Position numbers and translations under genes: made by a program
The notes under the pieces: generated by a model
The model's database searches: none
What the model saw: only the letters and a program-made list of their open reading frames with translations
Told to the model about the DNA's origin: nothing
Shown: positions 27,514-34,912 of the stretch, piece after piece
How the letters are laid out: every line of letters starts with the position of its first letter
Numbering within the stretch: position 1 is the stretch's first letter
Origin: Marinimicrobium locisalis
Lineage (GTDB): Bacteria > Pseudomonadota > Gammaproteobacteria > Pseudomonadales > Cellvibrionaceae
Reading direction: 5' to 3'
Length of the DNA stretch: 64,000 bases
NCBI RefSeq assembly: GCF_039822625.1
Contig: NZ_JBDLLG010000010.1
Coordinates: 62,001-126,000 of the forward strand

Positions 27514-29268
27514 ATGCAGCGCGTCACACTCCCCTTGCACCTTCCACTCATTGTTTTATTCGGCCTCTCTTTACTGGGGGGCTGCGCTCAAATGAGTGAG
27601 GTGGACATGGTCGACAGCCTGAAACAGGATACAGTCCTGACTCCGAAAGAAGGAATCATCACCGCCCGGGTCATTGATGCGAGCCGTAAAGGCTTACCCT
27701 TCAACTATATGACAATTACCCCGAAAAACGTCAACGAATCCGATACCGCCAAACCTCAACGGCTGAGTGCCGTACCGGAGGAAACCGGCGGCACCGTCAT
27801 GTTTGCGGCCGCCGTCCCGTCGGGCGAGTACGCCTTCTCAAACCTGCGGGCGTATTACGTTAAGGGTGAGGCGTGGTACAGCCGTTGGGCCAGCGAAGAC
27901 ATTGATTTGGGCACTTTCCAAGTGAAGCCGGGGGAGGTTACCGACCTTGGCACACTGGTTTATTACCCCCGTGTGCAGGAAGACAAATATCAGGACGCCG
28001 TGCTCCGTGTGCCGGGTTCTGAGGCATTACCCATTGCTCGGGAGTTTGTGGCCTTCGAAGCCCTGGAAACCGAGTCGCCCTTGGGGTGGAACAACGACCA
28101 AATGAACGCCGAACGGCGTTCCTTGTACGCCTCTGCCGTGCAAAACCCCACCGCCTTCAACGACTACCTCCATGCGCCCGATGGAAGCTTGTACTTTTAT
28201 GGCAAGCTCGGGAGCGTGTTAGTTCGCTCGCCCGATGGCCAATGGTCGATGGATGCCGTGGAAGCCGACGCGGACATGCACAGCATGGACATGAACCGCC
28301 AAGGCGATATGGTGATCGGCGGCAATTTGGGAAATCTATACTACAAAGAAACCGACGGTGCATGGCAGCACCTGCCCCTGGAGAAAGCGCTCAGCGTTCA
28401 GGAGGTCAACTTCCATACCGATGACCAGATTGACGTGATCGCCAAAAGCCATCGGGACATCGTGGTTACGCGTTTTACCCGGGAAGCGGGCGCCCACAGT
28501 TCCGAAGAACTCGCCCGCTACAATGCCCGTACTGGTTGGGTGAGCCACAAGGGAGAGTCGAACCCTGTGGGCGTATCGCAGCGACGCAGCACCAAGACGG
28601 ATCGCATTGGCTATGTGTACACCCAAACCATTGACGATGAGCACTTGCTGTTCATGAGCACCCAGAGCGGCCACAACAACAATGTTCTGAGTGACCACGA
28701 CTCCATGGTTTTCAGTCTTGAGCCGAAAACCTGGGAGCTATCGATTCCGACCTCCCACACCGACATGGACAAAATCCTCGATGCCGGCGCGGTCAATATC
28801 GGCCTGAAGGAACCGGGGTTCTTCTCACTCAGCGGCGACCCCACTTATTACCGGTACAAGTCTTCATCGCAGGAGTGGGAGAAGCTGAAAACCGAATTCG
28901 ACCAGTGCCCTTCGCTCGACCGTTCAGCTCGTAGCTGTAAAAAGAACGGCCAAAGAGTACGCCGCTTCCTGGACTTTGATTTAATGTCCGTACCGGTGTT
29001 TAGCTCCACCACCGATGCCCTGGCAATCGCCCGCTACCAGCCCCGCCGTCAGTCAGAGGACGCCCAAATATTCATAGTGGCGACGGACAATGGCGGCGAA
29101 CACTGGACCCGTACGGGAAATGAACCCCCCAAGCCCTACTGCACCTCCACGGTGCCGGAGCTGACCGAGACCTTCCTGCTCTACTGCAACGGGGCCTCCA
29201 GCGACGTTTACCAATCCGAGGACGGAGGCGAAACCTGGAAGCGAGTGCGGGAACACCGGAACTTTTAA
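27514..29268 (+). CDS. Lipoprotein with Asp-box (BNR-like) motifs
   Basis: A 584-residue lipoprotein: signal peptide with lipobox LLGGC (Cys near residue 25). Residues 45-150 look like a small beta domain (GIITARVIDASRKGLPFNY, then GEYAFSNLRAYYV), similar in style to the secreted protein encoded divergently. The rest appears to be a beta-propeller: Asp-box-like repeats read ATDNGGEHWTRTG and YQSEDGGETWKRV near the end, and LYFYGKLGSVLVRSPDGQW and NLYYKETDGAWQHL earlier. The enzymatic sialidase residues are not evident, so it is probably a binding or structural propeller on the outer membrane. An AGGAG site precedes the ATG. Confidence 0.75.
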   Translation: MQRVTLPLHLPLIVLFGLSLLGGCAQMSEVDMVDSLKQDTVLTPKEGIITARVIDASRKGLPFNYMTITPKNVNESDTAKPQRLSAVPEETGGTVMFAAAVPSGEYAFSNLRAYYVKGEAWYSRWASEDIDLGTFQVKPGEVTDLGTLVYYPRVQEDKYQDAVLRVPGSEALPIAREFVAFEALETESPLGWNNDQMNAERRSLYASAVQNPTAFNDYLHAPDGSLYFYGKLGSVLVRSPDGQWSMDAVEADADMHSMDMNRQGDMVIGGNLGNLYYKETDGAWQHLPLEKALSVQEVNFHTDDQIDVIAKSHRDIVVTRFTREAGAHSSEELARYNARTGWVSHKGESNPVGVSQRRSTKTDRIGYVYTQTIDDEHLLFMSTQSGHNNNVLSDHDSMVFSLEPKTWELSIPTSHTDMDKILDAGAVNIGLKEPGFFSLSGDPTYYRYKSSSQEWEKLKTEFDQCPSLDRSARSCKKNGQRVRRFLDFDLMSVPVFSSTTDALAIARYQPRRQSEDAQIFIVATDNGGEHWTRTGNEPPKPYCTSTVPELTETFLLYCNGASSDVYQSEDGGETWKRVREHRNF

Positions 29269-29290
29269 TCCCTTAAAAACGGCCGACGAA

Positions 29291-29331
29291 AAGGCGGGGG
29301 ACGGTTCCCAATGGCTGGAACGCCCCGCCTT
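29291..29331. terminator. Bidirectional hairpin between convergent genes
   Basis: AAGGCGGGG (29291-29299) pairs with CCCCGCCTT (29323-29331), with an inner GTTCC/GGAAC stem. It lies just after the lipoprotein gene and touches the stop codon of the convergent cytochrome b5 gene, so it may end both transcripts. Runs of A on the left give a T-tract for the leftward RNA. Confidence 0.65.
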
Positions 29332-29695
29332 ACTCTGGCCCCTCCGCTTCAGAAAGAACGCCCACCTGGTAGGCCTCCATGGACTCCCAGGCCGCCGGGC
29401 TGTGGTCGCGGCCATAGCCTTTGGTGGTCATACCCTCGGTGGCTTCGCAACCGCACCAGGGTTCGAGCACGGGCGGCGGCGCCGGGTGTTGCGGGACGTA
29501 GTCCGTAAAGTCGTAGACCTTGCCCTTAATCGCCATCCAGCAATCCTCCAGAGAGGCGTGTTCGGCCACCTCTTCGAGCGTGTACTCAGTTTCGCCCTCG
29601 GCCAGCGTGGCCGCCGGTGCCAGTGCAAAAAGCGCCAGCATTGTACCCACCGAGGACCAAAACGCGACAAAAGCGGCAAATACGGTTTTCTTCAT
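29330..29695 (-). CDS. Exported cytochrome b5-like haem protein
   Basis: A 121-residue protein with a signal peptide (about residues 1-32, ending ATLAEG) and one cytochrome b5-type domain. The domain opens with YTLEEVAEHASLEDCWMAIKGKVYDFTDYVPQHP; the His of QHP and the His of GRDHSPAAW are the expected haem-iron ligands. Between them the classic HPGG loop is replaced by PAPPPVLEPWCGCEATEGM with a Cys-Gly-Cys, a form I believe occurs in other bacterial secreted b5 proteins. It is the last gene of the decaheme operon and probably a periplasmic electron carrier for it. Confidence 0.85.
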   Translation of the reverse strand: MKKTVFAAFVAFWSSVGTMLALFALAPAATLAEGETEYTLEEVAEHASLEDCWMAIKGKVYDFTDYVPQHPAPPPVLEPWCGCEATEGMTTKGYGRDHSPAAWESMEAYQVGVLSEAEGPE

Positions 29696-29721
29696 AGGAA
29701 AACTCCTGCTTGATACACCAT

Positions 29722-31032
29722 TTACAACAACACAAATTCTTCAGTGACAATGCGCGCGCGGGGAACGCCCAACCCCTGCAACTGGCCGCGGGCCCGATCA
29801 ATCAACGGTAGCGGCCCACACAAATAGGCAAACCGCTGGGCCGCGTCCGAACACGCGCGCTCTATAAATTCCCGCTCCAGAGGCCCCTCGCGATAAAAGT
29901 AGTGCAACGTTATCCGGCTTTCGGGTAGTTGAGCCTCCAACTGGCGAAGCTCTTCGCCAAACAATACCCTGGTTTCGTCCTGCACGCAGTAAATTAGATG
30001 GGCGTTCAGCGCCTCACCGGTGCGCGCGCAATGGCGCAACCGACTTAAGAACGGGGTGATGCCGATCCCGCCGGCGATCCAGAGCTCCGGTTCGGGCGGG
30101 GCCTCCGGGGAGGGGAAGAACCGCCCGTAGGGGCCTTCGATTCGCACCTCGGTGTCTAGAGTGAGCGTCTGCAAGGCCCGGCTGGCATCCCCCAGATCCT
30201 TGATGGCAATGCGCAGTAACCGCTCGCCGGGGGCCGAGGAGAGTGTATAGGGGTGCTCTTCACCCCGCCCCGCGGACAGTTGGGGGTCAGTGGGCGTCAG
30301 GTACACGAACTGCCCCGGGTCATAGCGAAGCGCGGCTGCCCGGGGTTCAAGGGACAGCTCGACCACATTTCGGGCCGGCCGATCGATGGCCACCAGACGG
30401 TAAGGCTGGCGCCCACGCCAGCGGGAAAACACCCAGCGATAACTGATTGCAAAGAGCGCCGCGGCCGCCCAAAGCCCCCAAATAACCGGGCCCCAGGCGC
30501 CCGGCAAGGTGCGACTGAGCAGTAAGGTGTGCACCAGGCCCAGCACCACCGTGACGCCGGCCAAGCGGTGCACGAACTTCCAACGCTGGTACTCGGCTTC
30601 ACCAAAAAAACTGAAGCTCGGCGCCATAAAAATCATCAATGCCAGCAGCGCCACCCAACCCCATATCACCGCCGAACGGTCGGAAAACAAGGTCTGCACC
30701 GCGGCGGGAAGCGAAATACTGGCCGCCGAAAAAGCCAGCAACAACGGGTGCAACAGCAACAGTAAAAAGGCCACGGCTCCCAGGCGGTGGTGCAGTTGCC
30801 AAAGCTTGGTCAAACCCCCAAAGGGGCGATCAAACCCCGGCACTCGGCAGCACAGCCCGGCCGCCACCAGCAAGAGCGCCATCCCCCAAATACCCGTCAG
30901 GCGGCCCAGCAGGTTTAGTACCGCCCCGGGGCTGCTAAAGTCCGAGGGGTTTAGAAACAGCAGCGCGAGCAAGCCCGGCGTGAGTGCCAGAAGCCATACC
31001 ACCGCTTGACTGCTTTTTGCCGTAAGTCGCAT
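29722..31032 (-). CDS. Ferric-reductase-like flavocytochrome (membrane haem b plus FAD/NAD(P) module)
   Basis: A 436-residue protein. The N-terminal half (about 1-200) has six membrane helices with spaced histidines on two of them (HHRLGAVAFLLLLLHP and FVHRLAGVTVVLGLVH), as in ferric-reductase/NADPH-oxidase-type transmembrane domains that hold two haems b. The C-terminal half is a ferredoxin-NADP reductase module: FAD motif HPYTLSSAP, then GPYGRF, the nucleotide motif IAGGIGITPFLS and the end CGP. It should carry electrons from cytosolic NAD(P)H across the inner membrane. The ATG at 31032 is preferred over a TTG at 31050 inside the neighbouring stop; the gap to the MtrB-like gene is 14 bases. 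Confidence 0.85.
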   Translation of the reverse strand: MRLTAKSSQAVVWLLALTPGLLALLFLNPSDFSSPGAVLNLLGRLTGIWGMALLLVAAGLCCRVPGFDRPFGGLTKLWQLHHRLGAVAFLLLLLHPLLLAFSAASISLPAAVQTLFSDRSAVIWGWVALLALMIFMAPSFSFFGEAEYQRWKFVHRLAGVTVVLGLVHTLLLSRTLPGAWGPVIWGLWAAAALFAISYRWVFSRWRGRQPYRLVAIDRPARNVVELSLEPRAAALRYDPGQFVYLTPTDPQLSAGRGEEHPYTLSSAPGERLLRIAIKDLGDASRALQTLTLDTEVRIEGPYGRFFPSPEAPPEPELWIAGGIGITPFLSRLRHCARTGEALNAHLIYCVQDETRVLFGEELRQLEAQLPESRITLHYFYREGPLEREFIERACSDAAQRFAYLCGPLPLIDRARGQLQGLGVPRARIVTEEFVLL

Positions 31033-31046
31033 AGCGCCCTCTTGCT

Positions 31047-33245
31047 TCAAAAACTCAGCCGGTAACCGAGCACCACCCAGGTCGTCCGGTAGGCCGGGCT
31101 GGTTCGCCCCATCAATAGCACATTGGGGTGCGCGTCCGGGGCCAGGCTATCCAAGGCAAAATCCTCGCTCCGGTAGCGCTCCCGTTCCACCTCCAAGCGA
31201 AGAGAGGAGCGCTCCGAGAGGTGGTAACGAGCTTGCACGCTCACCCTGTCCAGGCGGGTGGTCAACTCGGGAAGGGGCGCGGCAGCCAGGGCCGGGCCGG
31301 TCTCGGTTACCACCTCACCGGTGGAGCGGGATTGGCTCAATGACAGTGACAAGTCCAGGTCCCCCTGCGGTTGCCAGCCCAATAACCTCGGCTCAAGCCC
31401 TTCCCAGTCCACGGTAAGCCCCCCAACAGTAAAGCGATCCCGAGCCCGGGTCTGCCAGTTGCGCTCGGGGTCCCAGGCATCCTCGGATACCGAGCCCCGG
31501 AAGGACCGGCCCGACTGGCTCCGGCGGTAACGGTCGCGATTGACAAAGCCCGAGAGGCGAACATCCTCGGTGGGCGCGTAGGTGATATCCAACGTGGCGG
31601 AGAGCATCTCGGCCTGAGTTAACCCCAAATAGCCAGCGGGATAATCGTCCCGATTATGGGCGAGGGTCGACCCTACCGACACGGAGCTCGACGGGTACCA
31701 GTCCATCCGCAGACGCCACTGGTCCCGATCTCGGTCGGTGAGATAATATTTGCGCAGCAAGGGGTGGTTTTCAAAGTCCTCCTCCCCCACGCTGCCGGGC
31801 ACATGGGTTTCGACCAGCGGCCGGTTGCCCACATAGTCACTTGCCTCCCGCCGCAGGCGACGGTAATCGAGCGACAGCGCCACGCTGTTCCAGCGGGTGC
31901 TGCGGGCCCCCAGTTTGAGGCCGTGTTCATCGGTTCGGGCCACCTCGGAGTAATCCCGGTCGGTCTGGGTGAATTCATAGCCGGCCTCCAGGCGCAGCCC
32001 TCGGGCCAGGCGGTAAGCCGCATCGGCCGACGCCTCTCGCTCGGTCAGACTGTAGGGCCGGTTCAGGCGGGCATCCACGTAGGCTTGCTGGGCCGAGGCA
32101 TCGCTGCGAACCCGTTGATAGGCCTCAATGGGGGTTTGGTTGTCCCGGTCGCGGTACCCCAGGCGGGCCACCAGGTTCAGGCGGGCCGTGGGACGGCTGG
32201 TCAGGCGCGCCTTCAGTCGAGTGGTATCCACTCGGGCGTTCAGAGAATCGCGGGGCAACGGCGCCTCAATGTCGATACGCGGGTTCACCGTATAGGGCAA
32301 AAACGCCTCGTCTTGCGTTTGCCGCCCCAATGCAGCATCCAAGTGCAGGCGGGTGCGCCCAGGCAAGTTCACACGACCATTGGCACGCAGTTGGTGGGCC
32401 TGATTGTCCGGCTCCAGCGCCAGTTGGTTTTGCCCTTCGGGGTAGCCGGTTCCCGGGGCCCACTGAGGGTGCTGACCAAAGGGTGTGGGCCAGAGCAGCG
32501 TGCCCGCCCGGTTGTTGAAAAACGAACCCTGGTAGCCCAGGCTCCAGTAATAACCGCTGCCGGTATAGGCAATGGCGAGCGCGGCGGTTTGGGTGTCATA
32601 GTCCAGGGGAGCAGGCAACAGCAGCGCCCGAACATTGCCCCCGTGCGCCCCGGTCGCGCCCCCCAACACACGGGTCCCCTCCAGAGTTTGCCGCCGAAAA
32701 TCCGCACTCACCGTCCACTGGCGATCCAGATGCCGCTGGTATTCGAGCCCCAGGCTGCGCCGCCGCTGCCAGAGATTCACCTCCTCCAAATGTTCTTCCA
32801 GGCGGGTCATGCCAGTGGTGGAAGCGTCGGCGGCTTCCCAGCCCGGCGGCAGGCTGAGTGTGGAAGTGCCCGCTCCGCGCAGGGGCGTGACCGCCTCATC
32901 GAACCGATACCCCGGTATCTCCCGGTACTCCAAGCGCAGGCGCTGCCGCCCCTGCTCACCGGCTTCCAACTCCACCCGGCCGGTTTCCAACCCCAGGCGC
33001 TTGGCTTCCAGTGTCCAGTAGCCGGTCTCGCCGCTGGCCGGGTCGGCGCTGGCGTTCAGTTCCAAGTCCAGCACCGCCGCGAGCCCCGCCTCATTGACGC
33101 CCGCCTCGTTGCCGTAGCGGTAGGCACCGTCGCTCAAGTGGCCAAGGCCGATTTCCACCTCGCCGGTCGGGGTGTCGGCTCGGGCCACCGAGGCGGCGAC
33201 CGCCGCAGCCAGGGCGATAGAGGCTGGCAAACAGAATCGATTCAT
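31047..33245 (-). CDS. MtrB/PioB-family decaheme-associated outer membrane barrel
   Basis: A 732-residue outer-membrane protein with a signal peptide (ending VARA) and regular amphipathic strands separated by long polar loops, ending in an aromatic residue (LGYRLSF). The N-terminus (GEVEIGLGHLSDGAYRYGNEAG) and the mature layout match MtrB/PioB/DmsF barrels, which form a sheath around a periplasmic decaheme cytochrome. The mature protein has no cysteine at all, so the N-terminal CxxC known from some MtrB proteins is missing, as in several PioB/DmsF-type members. It sits between the decaheme gene (16 bases) and the flavocytochrome gene. Confidence 0.88.
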   Translation of the reverse strand: MNRFCLPASIALAAAVAASVARADTPTGEVEIGLGHLSDGAYRYGNEAGVNEAGLAAVLDLELNASADPASGETGYWTLEAKRLGLETGRVELEAGEQGRQRLRLEYREIPGYRFDEAVTPLRGAGTSTLSLPPGWEAADASTTGMTRLEEHLEEVNLWQRRRSLGLEYQRHLDRQWTVSADFRRQTLEGTRVLGGATGAHGGNVRALLLPAPLDYDTQTAALAIAYTGSGYYWSLGYQGSFFNNRAGTLLWPTPFGQHPQWAPGTGYPEGQNQLALEPDNQAHQLRANGRVNLPGRTRLHLDAALGRQTQDEAFLPYTVNPRIDIEAPLPRDSLNARVDTTRLKARLTSRPTARLNLVARLGYRDRDNQTPIEAYQRVRSDASAQQAYVDARLNRPYSLTEREASADAAYRLARGLRLEAGYEFTQTDRDYSEVARTDEHGLKLGARSTRWNSVALSLDYRRLRREASDYVGNRPLVETHVPGSVGEEDFENHPLLRKYYLTDRDRDQWRLRMDWYPSSSVSVGSTLAHNRDDYPAGYLGLTQAEMLSATLDITYAPTEDVRLSGFVNRDRYRRSQSGRSFRGSVSEDAWDPERNWQTRARDRFTVGGLTVDWEGLEPRLLGWQPQGDLDLSLSLSQSRSTGEVVTETGPALAAAPLPELTTRLDRVSVQARYHLSERSSLRLEVERERYRSEDFALDSLAPDAHPNVLLMGRTSPAYRTTWVVLGYRLSF

Positions 33246-33261
33246 ACGCTAAACCCCCGCC

Positions 33262-34227
33262 TCATCGGGTCAACCCCGAGCCCGAAGGGTGATTGGAGCC
33301 ATGCACTTGGGTATGGCAGTTGGAACAGTCCTTCGCCATGAGGTTACTGGAAGCCCCGTTCGGCGGCAGGCCCATTCCGCTCTCCGCGCTACTGGGATGA
33401 AAGGGGGCCATATGGCACTCCTGGCACAACCAAGGGGTGCGAGCTTGCAACAAATCCCGGTGGTTGGATCCGTGGGGCCGGTGGCAATGGCTGCAGTCCT
33501 CCGCCACGGGTGCATGCTCCCACAGGAAGGGGCCGCGCTTTTCCGCATGGCATTGATAGCACTGATCATTGAGGGTGTGTTCGGGCATCATAAACGGGCC
33601 CGGACCGCCGTGGGGGTTGTGGCAATCGGTACAGTGCATTTGCCCCGAACGCAGAGGGTGACTGGAGGCTTGCTGCATCTCCGCACGCTGCTGGCGGTGG
33701 CACGTTAGACACTGATCGGTACGCCCCGCGGCGGTGCTTGCGCTATCGGCCTCGCCGTGAACATTGTGGCAGCCGGTACAGCTGACCTGACCAAACTCGT
33801 GCAGGCTGCCCTCCCAGTGGGTGCCCGCCTCCCGGGTGTGGCAACTGAGGCAGACGGCATCGCGCTTTTCCACTGAGTGACGGTCGTCAAACACCACGGC
33901 GGGCAAGGGCCGACTGCCATCGTCCTGGCGCCCCAGGTGATCAGCACTGGGGCCGTGGCAAGCCTGGCAGCCGAGCTGCCCCTCGGCAAAGGGGGAGGCA
34001 TCATTCCCCACAACGCCGTGAACCCCGTGCATAACATCGTCGGCAGGCATACCACTGCCGGCGCCGTGGCACATCAGACAAACCTTCGGATCATCCGCCA
34101 CGTAATCGGCATCGGCGTCAAACACGGCTGGGGAAGCGAGCGCCACTGGAGCAAAAAGCCCCGTGGCACAGAGCAACATCAAAAAACCAGCGGCAAGCAG
34201 ACGGCACAGTACACGAGAACCCGACAC
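33262..34227 (-). CDS. DmsE/MtrA-family decaheme c-type cytochrome
   Basis: A 321-residue periplasmic cytochrome with exactly ten CxxCH haem sites, in order CLMCH, CQACH, CLSCH, CTGCH, CLTCH, CTDCH, CYQCH, CSHCH, CQECH and CSNCH, and additional histidines (HGVHG, HNVHG, HNPHG, HRPHG) for the second iron ligands. This spacing fits MtrA/DmsE/PioA. I chose the GTG at 34225-34227: it follows GAGGGAG by six bases and begins the signal peptide (SGSRVLCRLLAAGFLMLL); the longer frame from 34305 would put a long polar stretch ahead of it. It should sit inside the MtrB-like barrel and pass electrons through the outer membrane. First gene of the operon, behind an FNR/Anr site. Confidence 0.93.
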   Translation of the reverse strand: MSGSRVLCRLLAAGFLMLLCATGLFAPVALASPAVFDADADYVADDPKVCLMCHGAGSGMPADDVMHGVHGVVGNDASPFAEGQLGCQACHGPSADHLGRQDDGSRPLPAVVFDDRHSVEKRDAVCLSCHTREAGTHWEGSLHEFGQVSCTGCHNVHGEADSASTAAGRTDQCLTCHRQQRAEMQQASSHPLRSGQMHCTDCHNPHGGPGPFMMPEHTLNDQCYQCHAEKRGPFLWEHAPVAEDCSHCHRPHGSNHRDLLQARTPWLCQECHMAPFHPSSAESGMGLPPNGASSNLMAKDCSNCHTQVHGSNHPSGSGLTR

Positions 34228-34284
34228 AGCCAACTCCCTCTCCCCATTAGCCAGCGCCCGGGCATCCGGGCAAACGTAGCATTT

Positions 34285-34326
34285 AGGGTAGCGCATGAAC
34301 CCCACCGGTGTATTGATTCATATCAA
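34285..34326 (-). promoter_or_regulatory. FNR/Anr class II promoter of the decaheme operon
   Basis: The box TTGATTCATATCAA (34313-34326) matches the FNR/Anr consensus TTGAT-N4-ATCAA at all ten fixed positions. Read leftward, 22 bases separate it from a -10-like TACCCT (34285-34290), exactly the class II geometry (box centred at -41.5). Transcription would start near 34278, about 50 bases before the GTG of the decaheme gene. This predicts induction at low oxygen. Confidence 0.85.
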
Positions 34327-34474
34327 CCACCGGACGGGGTTCGCAGAGGGTCCTGAAGGCCAATGCCATCAATTCGTATGCCCTCTTCTCGGAGCGCCAG
34401 GCATTGAAGTCGTTGTAATACAGTTCCGCGTCGGGGGCGTATTCTTCGGCATACTGAAGCGATGAGGTGCCCGA

Positions 34475-34867
34475 TCAAGTGGCTTCGGGCCGTCGGTCCC
34501 ATATTGCACGGACTTGCTCGGACAGAGCCACCGGGTCAAACGGCTTGGGGATGACCTCGATCGCTCCACAGCTTTTCAGGTGGTCAATTTCGTTGGGCCG
34601 CACTTTCGCGGTCATAAAAATGGCGGGGGTGTTTGCGGTCACCGGCAAACGCCGCAATGCGGCCAATGTTCGCGGGCCATCCATGCCAGGCATCATGACA
34701 TCGAGCAGCAACAGGTCCGGCTTGAACGCTTCCACCTCGTTGAGGGCTTCTTCACCGGAAGAGCAGACTTTCAGCTCAAAACCGCCCAGGCTCTCCAGGG
34801 CTATTTGAGCAATCGCCCGGATATCGGGTTCGTCCTCGACGTATAATATTCGCTGCAATGAATTCAT
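34475..34867 (-). CDS. Single-domain response regulator (CheY-like)
   Basis: A 130-residue stand-alone receiver. The acidic pocket is at residues 11-13 (YVEDEPD), the phospho-acceptor Asp at 56 (LLLLDVMMPGMDG), Thr in FMTAK and Lys in IPKPFDP. There is no output domain, so it passes phosphate or acts by binding a partner. It is the last gene of a leftward operon with the REC-GGDEF protein and the hybrid kinase, 45 bases after the former, and is a natural shuttle or sink in that relay. Confidence 0.88.
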   Translation of the reverse strand: MNSLQRILYVEDEPDIRAIAQIALESLGGFELKVCSSGEEALNEVEAFKPDLLLLDVMMPGMDGPRTLAALRRLPVTANTPAIFMTAKVRPNEIDHLKSCGAIEVIPKPFDPVALSEQVRAIWDRRPEAT

Positions 34868-34912
34868 AAAACAGTTCCGTCAAAAAAGCCAAAACAGTTG
34901 CTCGCCGGAGCG

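Noticed and set aside
31656..33341. 561-codon plus-strand frame opposite the MtrB-like gene
   Set aside because: The minus strand encodes a coherent signal peptide and barrel; the plus frame is an antisense shadow.
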